DNA of 64,000 nt from Chaetoderma sp. LZ-2023a (GCA_034401795.1 CM067372.1:15478368-15542367), one strand, 5' to 3'. Counted from the stretch's first letter, positions 1 through 63,540 are shown. Numbers and translations: made by a program. The notes: generated by a model not told the origin, from the sequence alone.

Positions 1-1038
1 GGCACATACATCACCACGTACATCACAGGCTCTTTTAACTGTGTTTTGGAAATCCATGCTTCGAACATGCAGAAGGACATGATCCTGCCTTCTCCCAGTG
101 TATTTATCCCTAGTTCCACCGAATAAACAATGTTCTTTATAAATAAACACTGGTTCTTTTAATCGAAGACACCGATGTTCATCATTATTTGGTGTGCGTA
201 TGCACCTTCCACTGCCTCTCAGATAATCTCGTCGGCAGTCCGTGTGCACCTGTTGTCCAATCGAAAAATAGGGGCGTGGCTTCTACGAGGATACACCTCT
301 AATGTATTGACCGGCCATCTTATTACGTCATCACAACAATTTTTCATAGACTCCACTTCGGCGACCAGACATATCGGGACCCAGTCCATCTCCCTAGTAG
401 ACTGTAAAAGGAAGACTATGGATCGTATTGATTTTGGTATCGTCTTAACCTCTGTATCACTAGCTTAACAATAAAATGGACTTGATCCACCCAGTGGTTC
501 GTGTGATATCAATATCCACGCAACGTCAGCAAATTATTGACCTCATTTTGCGTGCGAGAGACGTGCGACAGATTTGAACTTTTGGACGAATTCAGAGGGA
601 CTATTTTTCTGTTAACTACTTGTCATACAGATTACCATAGGCTTTATATCATCTCGTTTTACGTGAATTAATATTGTCTGGTATGAGGAGAGGAGCGCTC
701 GTGTCCTTTTAAGTTTCAATTCTCTCTGCCACCATATTATGGTGGAAATCATTACGCCAATGGCTACTCAATACATACGAGATACTTCTCTCGATCTCGA
801 ATCGAAGGTCTCGCGAGATACAAATGCTTGTTCTCCTGGACGTCCTGGACGTCCATGTGGGATATCAGTTTGCACAGGACTGGCTTTGACGATTCCTGCG
901 TATATTTTCTCAGTTAGTGACAATATTTGATACCCATTTGAGAACAGCTCATCACAAACTACACACACACCCATAGCTTACTTACTACCCCTGAGAAAAG
1001 GAGTGTCATGCAATTCTGACAACAATGATTGAATGAGT
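1..1038. other. No gene recognised
   Basis: Only short open frames without domain character are present. It lies downstream of the receptor's last exon. A promoter or further exon cannot be excluded. Confidence 0.5.
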
Positions 1039-1139
1039 GAACATATCAATGTATAAAGCTGATATCGCTAATGTTTGAATTTTAGATGTCGATGAGTGTC
1101 ATGTTAGGCTTTTAAATTACTTTCAATATACATTTCTAA
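1039..1139 (+). repeat. Dispersed 100-bp repeat, copy 1
   Basis: It starts ATATCAATGTATAAA and ends near CAATATACATTTCTAA. It is nearly identical to 4267-4366, differing by a few substitutions. The family is unknown. Confidence 0.85.
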
Positions 1140-1410
1140 AATTACCCGTGGCCACAATATGCCTCAACGGCCTTTACTGTTGTACCAGATGATGATGATG
1201 ATGATGATGATGATGTTTTTCCTGGTCTCATTTTTTACTGGTTCCTTGGCATCCGATCTCAGAATTTAACATGTTCCAAGGCTAGGATTTTTTGGGATTT
1301 TTTATATATATCATTTCTGAGAAATCACAAAATAACAGTGGTTTCATTTCTTTTGCAATTAGTGGTGGCTTCGCCATATTTTTGTTTTAGATTGCATGGC
1401 CTTCTACCTT

Positions 1411-1480
1411 TGTAATTTTAATACTGAAATGACTGGTTCGACACCTGACCCAGTCATTTCAGTGGTCCATTTTCAAAAAT
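1411..1480. repeat. Hairpin with ACTGAAATGACTGG arms
   Basis: Perfect 14-bp arms at 1423-1436 and 1450-1463 surround a 13-nt loop, followed by a TTTTCAAAAAT flank. The arm and flank resemble the perfect palindrome at 51534-51610, so both are probably copies of one small hairpin element. Confidence 0.75.
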
Positions 1481-1680
1481 GTTGTGCTCTTGGCCTGCAA
1501 ATGGACATTTCCTATTAGGAAATTTAAATCTTCTTGACCAAATTCGAGGGTTAAAGTGTTAAGTCGTCCGATATATCCGTCCTAAGGAACCACCAGCCTG
1601 CAAACATAACTGTCATTTACACTGACTTTTGTTACGCGACCACCTCTGTTTAGTAACCACCGTTTCATGACCCCTACAGT

Positions 1681-1704
1681 ACCCTGTATATATATATACA
1701 GGGT
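1681..1704. repeat. 24-bp perfect palindrome
   Basis: ACCCTGTATATA is followed at once by its reverse complement. The core is a short TA run, so it may be a (TA)n tract with matching flanks. Confidence 0.8.
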
Positions 1705-2270
1705 TGACTGTACACGTCGCATTACATAACGTCACTGCGAGCGTGTAGGCGTTCAGGGCGTGTAAGCTTGCAGGGCGAGTAAGTGTACACCCGGGTAAGA
1801 TCTCGATTGCCAAGGTGACCAGGATTCGTACCCGAGTACATACCTTCGTTAACCAGGTACGTAGTTGGGTACTACTGGAGATAACCTACGCGGGTACATT
1901 CTCCTAAACTCACTCAACCAAGCAAATCCCTTAATATTCTCTCCTCTCAGAAAGAATTTTCATCGGTCTTATTGGCCACTAAGTTTCTAGGAAAACAGGA
2001 AGAAACTTCTTCTGTGAGTGAGGAGAAGCTACATGGAAGGACTTTGTAAAAATGGACAAACAGCATTTAAAGCAATGCCGGTAGACAATCGCGTCATAGT
2101 CTATGACATCATAGGCTGTATTAGTTACTTCATGATTCTATAAGCATGTATGTTGATTATAAATAAATGCAATGTACACTGAAATTGGGCACGTCATCGA
2201 TTTTGGCGCAGGTCAGAAAATATAATATAGCCTTGTATAGCAAGCAGTATTATCATGATATATGTATCTA
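1705..2270. other. No gene recognised
   Basis: No domain-bearing frame or clear repeat was seen. Confidence 0.5.
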
Positions 2271-2440
2271 AGGAGGATGAGGAGGAGGCGGAGGAGGAGG
2301 AGGAGGAAGAAGAGGAGGAGAAGGAGACGCAGGAGGAGGAGGAAGAGGATGACGAAGGGGACATGAGGAGGAGGAGGAGGAGGAGGAGGAGGGGTAGGGT
2401 GGATGGAGGAGGGGTTGGAGGAGAAGGATGAGGGAAGGAG
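2271..2440 (+). repeat. (GGA)n-rich microsatellite
   Basis: The tract is interrupted GGA/GAG triplets, purine-rich on the plus strand. The proline/serine-rich minus-strand frame over it is a repeat artefact. Confidence 0.9.
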
Positions 2441-3260
<820 letters not shown>

Positions 3261-3553
3261 TATACATGTACATGTTGCTTCACCAATATCGCCTCTCAAT
3301 GCACACCAAGATAAATCTTAACAAATGTAAATCTAGCTTCACTCTAAACCATCACCGCCAATGTTCACAAGAATATTTTTGGAAGCAGACATCCATTTTG
3401 GAAAATCATTCTAAAAAAGTCAGTCAATAGTTTTCTAAAAGTCAGGTCACATGGCCTACGCACTGATAACTATCATTTCACAATCGGAAATCAGGTCATG
3501 TGGCTTACACACTGGTAACCATCATTTCATAATCGGAAGTCACGTCAGGCCGC

Positions 3554-52778
<49,225 letters not shown>

Positions 52779-52798
52779 CTGTTAACGCAGACAATTAA

Positions 52799-53765
52799 AA
52801 CATAGTTCTGTCTTGTGTGACAAAGGCATACATAGTTCTAACTTGTGTGACAAAGGTATATATAGTTCTATCTTGTGTGACAAAGGCATATATAGTTCTA
52901 ACTTGTGTGACAAAGGCATATATAGTTCTATCTTGTGTGACAAAGGCATATATAGTTCTATCTTGTGTGACAAAGGCATATATAGTTGTATCTTGTGTGA
53001 CAAAGGCATATATAGTTGTATCTTGTGTAGCAAAGGCATAAATAGTTCTATCTTGTGTGACAAAGGCATATATAGTTCTATCTTGTGTGATAAAGGCATT
53101 TATAGTTCTATCTTGTGTGATAAAGGCATATATAGTTCTATCTTGTGTGATAAAGGCATATATAGTTCTATCTTGTGTGACAAAGGCATATATAGTTCTA
53201 TCTTGTGTGACAAAGGCATATATAGTTGTATCTTGTGTAGCAAAGGCATATATAGTTCTATCTTGTGTGACAAAGGCATATATAGTTCTATCTTGTGTGA
53301 TAAAGGCATATATAGTTCTATCTTGTGTAGCAAAGGCATAAATAGTTCTATCTTGTGTGACAAAGGCATATATAGTTCTATCTTGTGTGACAAAGGCATA
53401 TATAGTTCTATCTTGTGTGACAAAGGCATATATAGTTGTATCTTGTGTAGCAAAGGCATAAATAGTTCTATCTTGTGTGACAAAGGCATATATAGTTCTA
53501 TCTTGTGTGATAAAGGCATATATAGTTCTATCTTGTGTGATAAAGGCATATATAGTTCTATCTTGTGTAGCAAAGGCATATATAGTTCTATCTTGTGTGA
53601 TAAAGGCATATATAGTTCTATCTTGTGTAGCAAAGGCATATATAGTTCTTTCTTGTGTGATAAAGGCATATATAGTTCTATCTTGTGTAGCAAAGGCATA
53701 TATAGTTCTATCTTGTGTAGCAAAGGCATAAATAGTTCTATCTTGTGTGGAGAAGGCATATATAG
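52799..53765. repeat. 30-bp minisatellite, 32 units
   Basis: The unit is TATAGTTCTATCTTGTGTGA plus CAAAGGCATA. The ten-codon period opens long frames on both strands (322 aa plus, 219 aa minus), which are artefacts. It lies immediately upstream of the EGF exon acceptor. Confidence 0.97.
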
Positions 53766-54509
53766 TTTAAATAAGCTTTAATTCGATAAGAAGCATCCCA
53801 TGTGTCACTTCGTAATTGAATAGTTCATGTCACGAATGCAAACACGTCCTCTATTTTCTAAAGTCAGGCGCAGATGCACGTTTACTTGCCCACTTGAAAT
53901 TTTCTATCTCCATAAATAATAAGGATGTAAAAAAACAATCTCCCTTTGATGGCTCCTTCGGGTGGCACCTAGTGCAATCTGAGCACATTCTAAAACGACT
54001 ATGTCCACTTTATCAATAAAGCCGTTGATGCTATTCTTATCGCCTGGTTTTCTTGCATAATAGTAGAGCATCTTTGCAAAAACCCTAGCTCAATCTTTAT
54101 GGATTTGTGGTCTAACCACACATGTAGACACAAACGCGCACACTCCCGCACGCACACATAGAGAGGGTCGAACGTCTATAGATATATACGTTGACAATGA
54201 TGTATTAGATAAGGCATCAATCTTCGCACAGAATGGGCAGGTTTTTGTCCTGAAATCTCATTTATCAGCGCGATTGTCAACCACAGACGTTCAGTGAACA
54301 GACTCGTGTAATGAATAACATGCGGAGAATATTATAGCCGTGATACGATGAGCAATAGTAGTACTGAAAGTCCATCCCTACCAGACTGATTCACCCCGGC
54401 TCCCGCCAGCCCAACTGCCACACCCACCGAAATGTGTCACCATCATATTATCTAGCATGTACACCATTGCACCCTGTCTATTCCGGACACTTGAGGTCAA
54501 ATGACGCCA
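53766..54509. other. No gene recognised
   Basis: Intron or upstream sequence without a supported exon. Confidence 0.55.
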
Positions 54510-54905
54510 ATTCACCTTTCCACAGTACCCAGCCATCATATGACGTCATAATGAACTGCGTGGCGTGTACAATGACATCACAATGAATGACGTCATGAAT
54601 GACGTCGATAAGTACGTCACGAACGCATATTTGATGACGGTCTATGGGCTGTTGTACAAATTGTTTGCTTTTACTATTTAATAAATAGTATGTTGAATAT
54701 TTTGAAACTAATTTGACTGGGCGCTGTTGCTGCCTATGGCAGCAGCAGCACCCAGTCTAATTAGTTACAAAATATTCAACAGCTTCCCTGTATAGTTTTC
54801 AGGAAATTGATAGCTAGGGCATTCGGGGATCGATCAATCCAAACACGGCGAGGTGTGGGTGGAGCTTAGCTAGTGATGGGCGGGGCATAGCTAAAAATGG
54901 AAACG
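54510..54905 (-). mobile_element. Hairpin MITE-like element, copy at 54.7 kb (most complete)
   Basis: It starts about TTCACCTTTCCACAGTACCC, has TGACGTCA at 54541-54548 and 54588-54595, a complete hairpin at 54686-54783 and the GATGGGCGGGGCATAGCTAA end. It serves as the best reference copy. Confidence 0.92.
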
Positions 54906-55884
54906 TCCATTCTTTACATCGGGTGGTGATGTGAGGTCTTATGTAGTCACCATCATCCCTTAGGCCAATCTAACATAGCAGGCAACCGCCCCTTATAGCG
55001 GTGCATACAGACACTGTTTGTTGTATACACGTTTGACTTATTGCAAAAATCAAATCCTTTCAAATTAGATATGGTCTATAGTCTGTTCTTCTTGTAGAAT
55101 CTTTCTGCGTAATATGGATATTGTATTGTTAATGAAATGTCCAGTATGTGTCCACTAGCTTGGCAATGTATAGCTGTCCACTAACTCACCGTTAACGGAT
55201 ATCGGATTCTCAAGCGTGTGAAACCAGCAGACTTAACTAGGAGATTCCAACATTGATGAAAGGGTATGAAGAATCTCATTACCACGGCGACTGATTCCGT
55301 ATTATGTTCAGATAATCCGGGTAATGGCTTTGGGGGAGGGGGATCAATGGAGACTCGCCCCAGTATGTTAAGTACTATGCTACTGTATCTGAAAGGGCCT
55401 ACTACTTATAAGATCTGTTAGAAGACTGGCTCTTTGCCACTAAAAGATGTTGCTGCTATGCAAAGCAATACAAAGTAACATTAAATACAAGTAGGATGTT
55501 TTCAATGAGGGATGTGCAATACCTGAGCAGGTTGTATATCAAACTTCATCATAAACTCATCGGTGGTTGTTTATTTATCTACTAGCATAATTAAGCTCAC
55601 ATATATGTGCTAATATCACTTTATTTTGTGTATATACGGTGCTCGTGTAAGGCGATTCTGTTCTAGAATGCCTGATATTAGCAATCAGATGATTGCGGTT
55701 AAACGCACACTCGCGCCATGAGATCATGCACAACATCAGTACAATTAGGAATTTTAGGCAGCGTTTAGCACAGTCACATATTCGGACGCGCACACTCCGG
55801 ATAAGTGAACAGCGTCCGACAGAGCCAGCCATCCTGATTGACATTGTATTAAATACAGCCAGCAATACTCCTAACAATGGAGCT
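54906..55884. other. No gene recognised
   Basis: A possible small exon at about 55199-55245 has splice signals but an incompatible phase. Confidence 0.5.
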
Positions 55885-56145
55885 TTGCAGTTTATCCATC
55901 ATCATATGACGTCATAATCAAACACGTGACGTAGATAAGTGCGTCATGAACGCATAATTCAAGACGGACAGAGCATTGTTGTAGGAATTGCATGTCTTTT
56001 CTATTTAATAAACATTCTGTTGAATAGCTTGAAATTAATTTGACTGTGCGCTGTTGCTGCCATATGCAGCAACAGCATCCAGTCAAGTTAGTTTCAAGAT
56101 ATTCAAAAGCTTACCTGTATAGCTTTCTGGAACTTGATAGTGCGA
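55885..56145 (-). mobile_element. Hairpin MITE-like element, copy at 56 kb (3' truncated)
   Basis: TGACGTCA at 55907-55914; hairpin at about 56015-56110. The usual GGGCGGGGCATAGCTA end is replaced by (AAT)n. Confidence 0.87.
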
Positions 56146-56147
56146 GG

Positions 56148-56213
<66 letters not shown>
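56148..56213. repeat. (AAT)n microsatellite
   Basis: About 21 ATA/AAT units directly at the truncated hairpin element. Confidence 0.98.
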
Positions 56214-57014
56214 GTACACTTATATGGCGCAAAACTAGCTCCAATATGATGAGATCTACCTCGCATGCAATCCCATCCAAATCGACAATAAATATATCAC
56301 TGTATACAATTCTTGATGTTGATTTATTAGATAGTACATAAAGCGCCTATTAGTAGTAAAAGTTCTCTGTTCTGGAAGCTAATTTACCTACATATTTCTC
56401 AACCCTGTCACCCACATCTATTCAGCGAACATGGGTGTGTAATTAATAACGTATGAAGTTTATCAATAATGATGCACTCAATGGGCGGAATCTGGTAAAA
56501 CATAGATTTTGCGTGCAGATGACGAATCGTTTAATCAGCAAGATACATGAGGAAATCTTTATCTTTATATGATCGATAGACAATAATTAACTAAGCTATT
56601 TCTAGGCGAATCCTAACTGTCTGAGCTCTGTCTAATAGCTACCGTACGCGTACTAGCCATGTGTACCGTCCATGATTCTTCACAGTGCTGGCCCAGGAGC
56701 GTATTGCTGGGATAGAAATCGTATTTACAAGCGTGGGAAATGAGCACAGTTTTCCAAGAGCTTTGACCATTCCTGAACAGATCTAAAGAGTCGTATTACC
56801 ATGAAAGGTAATTCCATATTATGTTCAGATAATTCCTGTGTTGTTACTTAATCCACTTTTTGTGGGCCGGATAATCAATGAGGTCTTCCCACATAGTTGT
56901 TATCAGTCATTCCTCTGCTTTATAAGAAATGCTAATATTCCTGGAACTCCTAGAATAACGGCCCGTGAACATTTTGGTAATAGTCTTGCCAACGGTAATG
57001 GACCGTTCCAGTTT
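56214..57014. other. No gene recognised
   Basis: No supported exon or repeat. Confidence 0.55.
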
Positions 57015-57350
57015 ATCCATCCATCATATGCCGTCATAATCAACTACGTGACGTGTATGATGACGTCATAACCAATGGCGTCGTGAATGACGTAAATTAG
57101 TACGTCATGAACGCATAATTGGTGACGGACTATGTATTATTTTATGAATTATATGTCTTTAATAAACATGCTGTTGACTAGTTTGAAACTAATTTGATTG
57201 AACGCAGTTGCTGTCATAGGCAGTAACAGCACCAAGTCAAATTGGGTTCAAAATGCTAAGCAGCTTACCTGCATAGTTTTCTGAAAATTAATAGTCATGG
57301 AGATAGCTCGAGATGGGCGGTGCATGGCTAAAACTTGAAAACGTCCATTG
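57015..57350 (-). mobile_element. Hairpin MITE-like element, copy at 57.2 kb
   Basis: TGACGTCA at 57061-57068; hairpin at about 57165-57265; GATGGGCGGTGCATGGCTAA end. Confidence 0.88.
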
Positions 57351-57489
57351 ATGCTATGGATGAAGGCAGCTATTAGAATTAACCCGTATCACGCATATGC
57401 GTATCACGGGCATGCGTTATAGTTACCACACTAAAGGGACTTGTCCTGGAACTGATCATTGAGACTGAACATTTGGACTGACAAGGGTT

Positions 57490-57842
57490 AATTCACCTTT
57501 CCAGAGTACCCACCCATCATATGACGTCATAATGAACTGCACAATGTGTACAATGACATCATAATGAATGACGTCATGAATGACGTCGATAAGTACGTCA
57601 CGAACGCATATTTGAAGACGGTCTATACGTTATTGTACAAATTGTTTGCTTTTACTATTTAATAAATATTCTGATAGGCAGCAACAGCACCCAGTCAAAT
57701 TAGTTACAAAATATTCAACAGCTTCCCTGTATAGTATTCAGGAAATTGATAGCTAGGGCATTTGGGGATCGATCAATCCCAACACGGCGAGGTGTGGGTG
57801 GAGCATAGCTAGTGATGGGCGGGGCATAACTAAAAATGGAAA
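57490..57842 (-). mobile_element. Hairpin MITE-like element, copy at 57.6 kb with one hairpin arm deleted
   Basis: Nearly identical to 54510-54905 on both sides, with TGACGTCA at 57522-57529 and 57569-57576. The left arm (the GTTGAATATTTTGAAACTAA part to the loop) is missing at about 57670. Confidence 0.9.
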
Positions 57843-58562
57843 GGCCCATTATACCAATCAATAGAGCAAGAGTTAATCCTCTCAGCCAAATCAATCAATC
57901 CAACACAAACGTATTTTGCAATTCAGAAATGTTACGTTTGAGTGCAGTGGTGCTAATAAAGCTGGAAGATAGCATTGCCTATATATGGCAGCAGCATGTT
58001 CCTGACAAATGAGCTCTAAGATGCAACAACTTCCTGAAAATGTCCGGAAATGAGTGGTGCGATTTTAAAACTCAAACAGTTAATTACTTCAATGGAAACA
58101 TCAGCAGTCTCGATACTAATAGAATCGCCATGAGATGGACAAACTTTGTGGCGCGGCGGAGAAAAACAGACAGACTTGTTATTTTGATTTATAAATCAGG
58201 GCACCGTGCCAGAGAATACAGAAACGGGAGGTGAATGTGTGCCAGGATAGAATGTCAACTCCACAGACGGATTAGCATAAAACATTATCATGACATGAAA
58301 CATGGCAGCTGTGTTATTGGTTCACACACCGCCTGGCTGTGAGATTGTTAATCATAAATAAATAAGATACAGTTCACGAAAGAGACTATAGAGCATCCAG
58401 CACTGTTGCGGTATTGAAGCTTGCATCCTTTATCATTGCTACGTCATCATAACGTGGACAATATTACGGACTCATCAAGTAGATGCCCTAACGAAAATGG
58501 GCTGTGGTCCAGCTAGTCACATCACAATGGGACCGTGTTTAATGTTTCACCACACGGCTTAC
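57843..58562. other. No gene recognised
   Basis: The short plus-strand frame at 58040-58234 has no recognisable domain. Confidence 0.5.
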
Positions 58563-58620
58563 CTGCCAAATGGGTATCTGGCAGGACATTGCCTTTAGCC
58601 ACGCTCATTTTAATGGGATT
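58563..58620 (-). CDS. Candidate upstream exon of the receptor
   Basis: A 58-nt open segment is bounded by a plausible acceptor (TTAGTACAG) and a good donor (GCAG|GTAAGC). It reads NPIKMSVAKGNVLPDTHLA in phase 0 and ends in phase 1, which matches the phase-1 start of the EGF exon. It has no recognisable domain and no Cys, so it is supported only by splice signals and phase. It could be spurious. Confidence 0.3.
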
Positions 58621-58799
58621 CTGTACTAATCTGATAGTACGAGACTACTGATTCTAAGATAATACCGTTATGACGAACAGTGGTAATTTTGTCAAATAGT
58701 TTCAGATAAATCTGATGGTTGAAGAAACACAATATCATTGAATGTGCCTCGATATTCGGCGAGGATTGTTTAGCTGGTTCATAAAAATCTCTTACGCGA

Positions 58800-61700
58800 T
58801 ACTGGCGTTCCTTCATTAGCAGGAATCACCAAGCGAGTATAGCATCGTTCATACAGATCTTTTACACGATGCTGGCATTCCTTCATTTACGTGAATCACT
58901 GAGCGAGTATAGTATGGTTCATACACGATGCTGGCGTTCCTTCATTAGTGGGAATCACTGAGCGAGTATAGCATGGTTCATACAAGATGCTGGCATTCCT
59001 TCATTAGTGGGAATCACTGAGCGAGTATAGTGTGGTTCGTACAGATCTCTTACACGATGCTGGCGTTCCTTCAATAGTGGGAATCACTGAGCGAGTATAG
59101 CATGGTTCATACACGATGCTGGCGTTCCTTCATTAGTGTGAATCACTGAGCGAGTATAGTATGGTTCATACACGATGCTGGTGTTCCTTCATTAGCAGGA
59201 ATCACTGAGCGAGTATAGCATGGTTCATACACGATGCTGGCATTCCTTCATTAGTGGGAATCACTGAGCGAGTATAGCATGGTTCATACAAGATGCTGGC
59301 ATTCCTTCATTAGTGGGAATCACTGAGCGAGTATAGCTTGGTTCATACAGATCTCTTACACGATGCTGGCGCTCCTTCAATAGTGGGAATCACTGAGCGA
59401 GTATAGCATGGTTCATACACGATGCTGGCGTTCCTTTAATAGTGGGAATCACTGAGCGAGTATAGCATGGTTCATACACGATGCTGGCGTTCCTTCATTA
59501 GCAGGAATCACTGAGCGAGTATAGCATGGTTCATACAGATCTCTTACACGATGCAAACATTCCTTCATTAGCGGGTATCACTGGGCGAATATAGCATGGT
59601 TCATACCCGATGCTGGCATTCCTTCATAATCACTGAGCGAGTATAGCATGGTTCATACAGCTCTCTTACGCGATGCAAGCAGTCCTTCATTAGCGGGAAT
59701 CACTGAGCGAATATAGCATGGTTCCTTCACGATGCTGGCGTTCTTTCATTAGTGGGACTCACAGCGAATACAGCATGGTTCATAAACGATGCCGGCGTTC
59801 CTTCATTAGTGGGAATCACTGAGCAAGTATAACATGGTTCATACAGATCTATTACCCGATGCTGGCATTCATTCATTAGAGGGAATCACTGAGCGAGTAT
59901 AGCATGGTTCATACATATCTCTTACACGAGGCTGGCGTTCCTGCAATAGTGGGAATCACTGAGCGAGTATAGTATCGTTCATACAGATCTCTTACACGAT
60001 ACAAGCATTCCTTCATTAGCGGGAATCACTGAGCGAATAGAGCATGGTTCATAAACGATGCTGGCGTTCCTTCATTAGTGGGAATCACTGAGCGAGTATA
60101 GACTGATTCATACAGATCTCTTACACGATGCAAGCATTCCTTCATTAGAGGGAATCACTGAGCGAATATTGCATGGATAATAAACGATGCTGGCCTTCCT
60201 TCATTAGTGGGAATCACTGAGCGAGTATAACATGGTTCATACAGATCTCTTACACGACGCTGGCGTTCCTTCAATAGTGGGAATCACTGAGCGAGTATAG
60301 TATCGTTCATACAGATCTTTTACACGATGCTGGAATTCGTTCATTTGCGTGAATCACTGAGCGAGTATAGTATGGTTCATACACGATGCTGGCGTTCCTT
60401 CATTAGTGGGAATCACTGAGCGAGTATAGCATGGTTCATACAGATCTCTTACGCGATGCTGGCATTCATTCATTCATTAGCGGGAATCACTGAGCGAGTA
60501 TACCATGGTTCATACAGATCTCTTACACGATGCTGGCGTTCCTTCAATAGGGGGAATCACTGAGCGAGTATAGTATCGTTCATACAGATCTGTTACACGA
60601 TGCTGGTGTTCCTTCATTAGCGGGAATCACTGAGCGAGTATAGCATGGTTGATACAGATCTCTTACACGATGCTGTCTTTCCTTCATTAGCGGGAATCAC
60701 TGTGTGAGTATAGCATGGTTGATACAGATTCCTTACACGATGCTGGCGTTCCTTCATTAGCGGGAATCACTGAGCGAATATAGCATGGTTCATACAGATA
60801 TCTCACATGATGTAAGCATTCCCTCATTAGCGGGAATCCCTGAGCGAATATAGCATGGTTCACACACGATGCTGGCATTCCTTCATTAGCGAGAATCACT
60901 GAGCAAGCATAGCATTGTTCATACAGATCTCTTACATGATGCAAGCACTCCTTCATTAGCGGGAATCCCTGAGCGAATATAGCATGGTTCACACACGATG
61001 CTGGCATTCCTTCATTAGCGAGAATCACTGAGCAAGCATAGCATTGTTCATACAGATCTCTTACATGATGCAAGCACTCCTTCATTAGTGGGAATCACTG
61101 AGCGAGTATAGCATGGTTCATACAGATCTCTTACATGATTCTAGAGTTTCTTCATTAGCATTAATCACTGAGAGAGTATAGCATGGTTCATACAGATCTC
61201 TTACACGATGCAAACATTCCTTCATTAGCGGGTATCACGGGGCGAATATAGCATGGTTCATACCCGATGCTGGCATTCCTTCATAATCACTGAGCGAGTA
61301 TAGCATGGTTCATACAGATCTCTTACGCGATGCAAGCAGTCCTTCATTAGCGGGAATCACTGGGCGAATATAGCATGGTTCATACACGATGCTGGCGTTC
61401 TTTCATTAGTGGGACTCACAGCGAATACAGCATGGTTCATAAACGATGTTGGCGTTCCTTCATTAGTGGGAATCACTGAGCGAGTATAGCATGGTTCATA
61501 CAGATCTCTTATGCGATGCTGGCATTCATTCATTCATTAGCGGGAATCACTGAGTGAATATAGCCTGGTTCCTAAACGATGCTGGCCTTCCTTCATTAGT
61601 GAGAATCACTGAGCGAGTATAGCATTGTTCATACAGATCTCTTACACGATGCTGGCGTTCCTTCAATAGTGGGAATCACTGAGCGAGTATAGTATCGTTC

Positions 61701-63540
61701 ATACAGATCTGTTACACGATGCTGGCGTTCCTTCATTAGCAGGAATCACTGAGCGAATATAGCATGGCTCATCCACGATGCTGGCATTCCTTCATTAGCG
61801 TGAATCACTGAGCGAATATAGCCTGGTTCCTAAACGATGCTGGCCTTCCTTCATTAGTGAGAATCACTGAGCGAGTATAGCATTGTTCATACAGATCTCT
61901 TACAAGATGTAGGCATTCCTTCATTAGCGGGAATCACTGAGCGAATATAGCATGGTTCACACACGATGCTGGCCTTCCTTCATTAGCGAGAATCACTGAG
62001 CGAGCATAGCATTGTTCATACAGATCTCTTACATGATGCAAGCACTCCTTCATTAGTGGGAGTCACTGAGCGAATATAGCATGGTTCATACACGATGCTG
62101 GCGTTCCTTCATTAGTTGGAATCACGGAGCGAGTATAGCATGGTGCATACAGATCTTTTACACGATGCAAGCATCCCTCATTAGCATTAATCACTGACCG
62201 AATATAGCCTGGTTCATACACGATGATGGCCTTCCTTCATTAGTGGGAATCCCTGAGCGAGCTCTTACACGATGCAAGTATTCTTTCATTAACGTTCCTC
62301 ACTGAGCGAATATAGGATGGTTCAGGCACGATGCTGGCATTCCTTCATTAGTGGGAATCACTAAGCGAGTATAGCGTGGTTCATACAGATCTCTTGCATG
62401 ATGCTGGCGTTCATTCATTAGCGGGAATCACTGAGCGAATATAGCATGGTTCATGCACGATGCTGGCATTCCTTCATTAACGGAAATCATTGAGCAAGTA
62501 TAGCATGGTTCCTTCATTAGCGGGAATCACTGAGCGAATACAGCATGGTTCATACAGATCTCTTACGCAATACTGGCATTCCCTCATTAGCATTAATCAC
62601 TGACCGAATATAGCCTGGTTCATACACGATGATGGCCTTCCTTCATTAGTGGGAATCCCTGAGCGAGCTCTTACACGATGCAAGTATTCTTTCATTAACG
62701 TTCCTCACTGAGCGAATATAGGATGGTTCAGGCACGATGCTGGCGTTCCTTCAATAGCGGAAATCATTGAGCAAGTATAGCATGATTCATAGAGATCTCT
62801 TATACGATGCTGGCGATCCTTCCTTAGTGGGAATCACTGAGCAAGTATAGCGTGGTTTAAACAGATCTCTTGCATGATGCCGGCGTTCCTTCATTAGCGG
62901 GAATCGCTGAGCGAATATAGCATGTTTCATACAGATCTCTTGCAGGATGCTGGCTTTCCTTCATTAGTGGGAATCACTGAGCACATTATAGCATGGTTCA
63001 TACAGATCTCTTACACGATGCAAACATTCCTTCATTAGCGGGAATCACTGAGTGAGTATAGTGTGGTTCATACAGATCTCTTATGCGATGCTGGCGTTCC
63101 TTCATTAGTGGGAATCACTAAGCGAGTATAGCATGGTTCATACAGATCTCTTGCATGCTGCTGGCGTTCATTCATTAGCGGGAATCACTGAGCGAGTATA
63201 GCGTGCTTCGTACAGATCTCTTATGCGATGCTGGCGTTCCTTCATTAGCGGAAATCACTGAGCGAGTCTAGCATGGTTCATACAGATCTCTTACATGATG
63301 CTTGCGTTCCTTCATTAGTGGGAACCACTGAGTGCGTATAGCATGGTTCATGCAGATCTCTTACACGATGCAAGCATTCCTTCATTAACGTTACTCACTG
63401 AGCGAATATAGGATGGTTCATACACGATGCTGGCGTTCCTTCATTAGCGGGAATCACTGAGCGAGTATAGCGTGGTTCATACAGATCTCTTACACAATAC
63501 TGGCATTCCTTCATTAGCGGAAATCACTGAGCGAGTATGA
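58800..63540. repeat. 58/70-bp satellite, 4.7 kb
   Basis: The long unit is CATGGTTCATACAGATCTCT plus TACACGATGCTGGCGTTCCT plus TCATTAGCGGGAATCACTGA plus GCGAGTATAG. The short unit lacks about 12 bp around AGATCTCT. Long and short units are mixed. Larger blocks are duplicated, for example about 59547-59780 with 61207-61460, and 62176-62345 with 62579-62745. Confidence 0.96.

Noticed and set aside
52813-53781. 322-aa plus-strand frame of CDKGIYSSIL-type repeats
   Set aside because: It is a 30-bp minisatellite whose period is divisible by three; frames are open on both strands and there is no domain or gene context.
55199-55247. Small exon between the candidate upstream exon and the EGF exon
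   Set aside because: It has a good donor (ACG|GTGAGT) but its only open phase ends in phase 0, incompatible with the phase-1 EGF exon.
58800-63540. CRISPR array
   Set aside because: The repeats are contiguous tandem units without unique spacers, in a eukaryotic intron-rich context.
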